The translations under genes and the position numbers were made by a program. This document shows, in pieces, positions 33,715 through 35,384 of a stretch of 35,384 nt of DNA. The first letter of the stretch is position 1; each line of letters begins with the position of its first letter. Where the stretch lies: positions 1 through 35,384 of IMG/VR virus record IMGVR_UViG_3300031673_000241, one strand, 5' to 3'. This DNA is from a virus. Under the pieces are notes generated by a model that was given only the letters and a program-made list of their open reading frames with translations, ran no database searches and was not told the origin of the DNA.

Positions 33715-33720
33715 TATTTT

Positions 33721-33951
33721 CTATCCGTTTCCTCTTTCTTGTAATACTTTTAATGTAATAAATCTTTCTACTACTTTTTCTGGTACTAATTCAGAACAAT
33801 CAGCACAAACTGAGTTAAGCTTTCTAAATATTATTGAGGCAGCAGGGGAATAGGAACCTTGTCTCCCACCACATCCATCATGTCTTAACCATAGACTCCC
33901 ATCATATATTTGAATAAAAAAATCATCGACTCTATAAATAATTTTACGCAT
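33721..33951 (-). CDS. Small protein with CxxC, 76 aa, unknown
   Basis: A beta-rich start (KIIYRVDDFFIQIYDGSLWL) is followed by RHDGCGGRQGSYSP and a CADC pair (VCADCSELVPEKVVERF), then a helix. C27, C49 and C52 with His24 could bind zinc. The ATG lies inside the last codons of the primase gene (8-bp overlap) and the stop is 6 bp before polA. No family recognised. Between primase and polymerase it may be a replication accessory factor. Confidence 0.6.
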   Translation of the reverse strand: MRKIIYRVDDFFIQIYDGSLWLRHDGCGGRQGSYSPAASIIFRKLNSVCADCSELVPEKVVERFITLKVLQERGNG

Positions 33952-34789
33952 AAATTAATTCTTTTATTTCTTTTTTAGAGTAATTATCAGGTTGCCCTTT
34001 GATTATAATTTCTTGTGCTGGAATACCAAGTGCTTGTAAGGTTCTAGTTGGTCTAGTATAGTTAGCCCCTTCGTCCCAAAGTATATTCACTTTTTTACAC
34101 TTTGATCTAAGTATTTGTTTACATTGTTTATTACTTAAGTAGCTTCCAAAGTTCGTTGTTATTTGTAAATCTTTAAGCCATATAGCATTGAATGTATTTT
34201 CAACTAATGTCAGGGTATCCCATTGTGATGCTATATCCCAATTAAATAGAAAGTCAGTAGTCTTTACTCCATGACAATATCTATATCTTTTAGCACTCCC
34301 CTTAGTAAATCCATTTTCAGCAGGTTCGGAGCGATCCACGAATCGTCTCACATAGTTTAGCAGAGTTCCACCTTCGTGTACAGGGATCACTATACTGATA
34401 TCATCAGCCTGAATATCAAACTCAGCAATATCTGAAAGTTCTACACCTCTATTAAGAAGACAATCTATTGCCCAAGTATCATTTCTTTCTAGAATAGACC
34501 AACACCCTTTAGGTATTGCCACCTCAACTGGCCCTTTAGCTTTTGCATTATCAATAGAAGGAATATATCCAGCCATCTCTGGACTGTAACCGATGAGATA
34601 GATAAGATCATCAAGTGAGGGTTTCTTATGACACTTAGCCTTGTGGCAATATCCTACATTCTTATCAATATTGAAATAGAAATTATCGTATCCACAATAA
34701 GGGCAGGGGAACCTCAATTCATTATGGCTACTATTACTTACTGCAAAATTACCAAGGAGCCAGTGGACTATATCCTTTTTATTTATCAT
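33944..34789 (-). CDS. DnaG-type primase with zinc-binding and TOPRIM domains
   Basis: A 281-aa primase. The N-terminal zinc-binding motif is CPYCGYDNFYFNIDKNVGYC with a further Cys (C29, C32, C48, C53). The TOPRIM region spans about 190-245: TLTLVENTFNAIW with Glu197, and KVNILWDEGANY with Asp239; the second Asp of the usual DxD is not present. It should make RNA primers for PolA. No helicase domain is fused and no separate helicase lies in the window, so the helicase must be encoded elsewhere or come from the host. Confidence 0.8.
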   Translation of the reverse strand: MINKKDIVHWLLGNFAVSNSSHNELRFPCPYCGYDNFYFNIDKNVGYCHKAKCHKKPSLDDLIYLIGYSPEMAGYIPSIDNAKAKGPVEVAIPKGCWSILERNDTWAIDCLLNRGVELSDIAEFDIQADDISIVIPVHEGGTLLNYVRRFVDRSEPAENGFTKGSAKRYRYCHGVKTTDFLFNWDIASQWDTLTLVENTFNAIWLKDLQITTNFGSYLSNKQCKQILRSKCKKVNILWDEGANYTRPTRTLQALGIPAQEIIIKGQPDNYSKKEIKELIYA

Positions 34790-34976
34790 CTCGACTCATT
34801 CGTTTAACGTGTGCTATAACTTGAGTACGGTGAATCCAATCAGGGCCCGGATCAGAAAGAGCGCCATCAATCATTCGTTTAATATGCCCACATACTCTCT
34901 CGAAATTGGAGGTACCTTCGGGATCAGAACATAGTCTATTACTAGATACTTCTTTACGAATTTGTGCTAGTGTCAT
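34779..34976 (-). CDS. Small helical protein, 65 aa, unknown
   Basis: A short basic protein (MTLAQIRKEVSSNRLCSDPE, then VCGHIKRMIDGALSDPGPDW and VIAHVKRMSRDDK). It overlaps the primase gene by 11 bp and the preceding gene by 23 bp. No motif is recognised and its ribosome site is weak. Operon placement and clean fit support it as a gene. Confidence 0.55.
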   Translation of the reverse strand: MTLAQIRKEVSSNRLCSDPEGTSNFERVCGHIKRMIDGALSDPGPDWIHRTQVIAHVKRMSRDDK

Positions 34977-35253
34977 TTTCTTTAGCCTCTACTACTTTCT
35001 TTTCAATTATAGCATCCATAGGGTCAGCTTCTAATTCTTCCCATATCCATTTTATTTCAGTTTTACCTCCATGCCCATGAACATTAATAGCATTCTTAAT
35101 ACTTCCATAAATATTAGTGCTACCATTTTTACCTAACCAACGTATAATACATGTACCGTCGCTGGATTCAAAGACTTCAGCTATTTCAGATCCTTTACCA
35201 GAGACACCATGTACATCTTCGTGTCGTACTATTGTACCTACTCTTATACTCAT
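34954..35253 (-). CDS. Small SH3-like beta-barrel protein, 99 aa
   Basis: Residues 1-70 show short beta strands and Gly/His-rich turns: RVGTIVRHEDVHGVSGKGSE, CIIRWLGKNGSTNIYGS and INVHGHGGKTEIKWIWEEL, which suggests an SH3-like barrel. The C-terminus is charged. AGG stands 11 bases before the ATG. Its place ahead of the primase suggests an early gene; no function is known. Confidence 0.6.
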   Translation of the reverse strand: MSIRVGTIVRHEDVHGVSGKGSEIAEVFESSDGTCIIRWLGKNGSTNIYGSIKNAINVHGHGGKTEIKWIWEELEADPMDAIIEKKVVEAKENDTSTNS

Positions 35254-35265
35254 TTAACTTTTTAC

Positions 35266-35384
35266 CTATTTACTCTTCACGATGGCGGCGTCAATCGCAG
35301 CGAGCAGGGCTTCGGCTTCGGTGCCGCCCTGCGCTAGTACGCACCCGTCGATCTCAGCGTGCCACCGTCCACTTTCCAGCTTGC
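35266..35384 (-). CDS. C-terminus of a GC-rich gene (partial)
   Basis: An open frame runs in from the right edge and ends at TAG (35268-35266); 38 codons are visible. The residues (GRWHAEIDGCVLAQGGTEAE, then ALLAAIDAAIVKSK) look like the end of a small alpha/beta domain, with a faint likeness to HicB-like proteins. Codons are markedly GC-rich compared with the next gene, as in the patch at 13930-14165. The function cannot be judged from this fragment. Confidence 0.6.
   Translation of the reverse strand, partial: KLESGRWHAEIDGCVLAQGGTEAEALLAAIDAAIVKSK

Overview
This window is a contiguous piece of a tailed-phage genome, roughly 40% GC by eye, with almost no non-coding DNA. The late gene set on the + strand (tail nozzle-like protein, fibre-type proteins, then three consecutive internal-virion-type proteins of 403, 488 and 1206 aa) fits a short-tailed, podovirus-like phage of a Gram-negative host. 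The minus-strand set is replication, recombination and nucleotide metabolism. The class II (B12-dependent) ribonucleotide reductase, ThyX and family A polymerase recall aquatic phages; that placement is inference, and no taxonomic assignment can be made from sequence alone.

Layout. Positions 1-12975 (+ strand): the C-terminus of an unidentified protein; a large nozzle/hub-like protein with an apparent carbohydrate-binding-like insertion; three serial proteins that each carry a helical N-terminus and a fibronectin III-like domain, the last also with a LamG-like jelly roll; then the internal virion (ejectosome-type) trio. The late block ends in a tail-to-tail 4-bp overlap with the minus-strand block, and a Rho-independent terminator for the late transcript lies about 45 bp inside the antisense of the first minus-strand gene. 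Positions 12972-19328 (minus strand): a glycosylation island with two separate GT-A-fold glycosyltransferases, a CgeB-like GT-B enzyme and a 1048-aa three-domain GT2-GT4-GT4 fusion, interleaved with tiny cysteine-rich proteins and a W-rich/coiled-coil protein. Positions 19318-23023: dNMP kinase, ThyX, a nucleoside deoxyribosyltransferase-like protein, class II RNR and small zinc proteins. Positions 23023-35384: DEDDy exonuclease with zinc ribbon, endonuclease VII-like nuclease, ClpP-like protease, SbcC/SbcD (T4 gp46/gp47-like), RecA/UvsX, an HTH protein, a gp32-like SSB, a possible UvsY-like mediator, an exported Asn/Asp-rich protein, a UDG-like/PolA fusion polymerase, a primase and several small proteins, ending in a truncated GC-rich gene.

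How it fits together. The minus-strand genes are packed with 1-26 bp overlaps or gaps of a few bases and probably form one long early/middle operon that begins beyond the right edge. Primase, UDG-PolA, SSB, RecA, the UvsY-like protein, SbcCD and endonuclease VII form a T4-style recombination-dependent replication kit. RNR, ThyX and dNMP kinase supply dNTPs. The only two intergenic gaps over 40 bp (before the first internal virion gene and before SSB) carry the same bipartite element, TTGAT-N16-CAGATAAT, directly after the upstream stop codon. This is the best promoter candidate in the window.

Most notable: the three-domain glycosyltransferase and its island, the shared bipartite element, the hidden late terminator, the degenerate UDG domain on the polymerase, the exported protein inside the replication operon, and two GC-rich patches that look acquired. 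No tRNA, CRISPR array, IS element or intergenic stretch over 300 bp was found.
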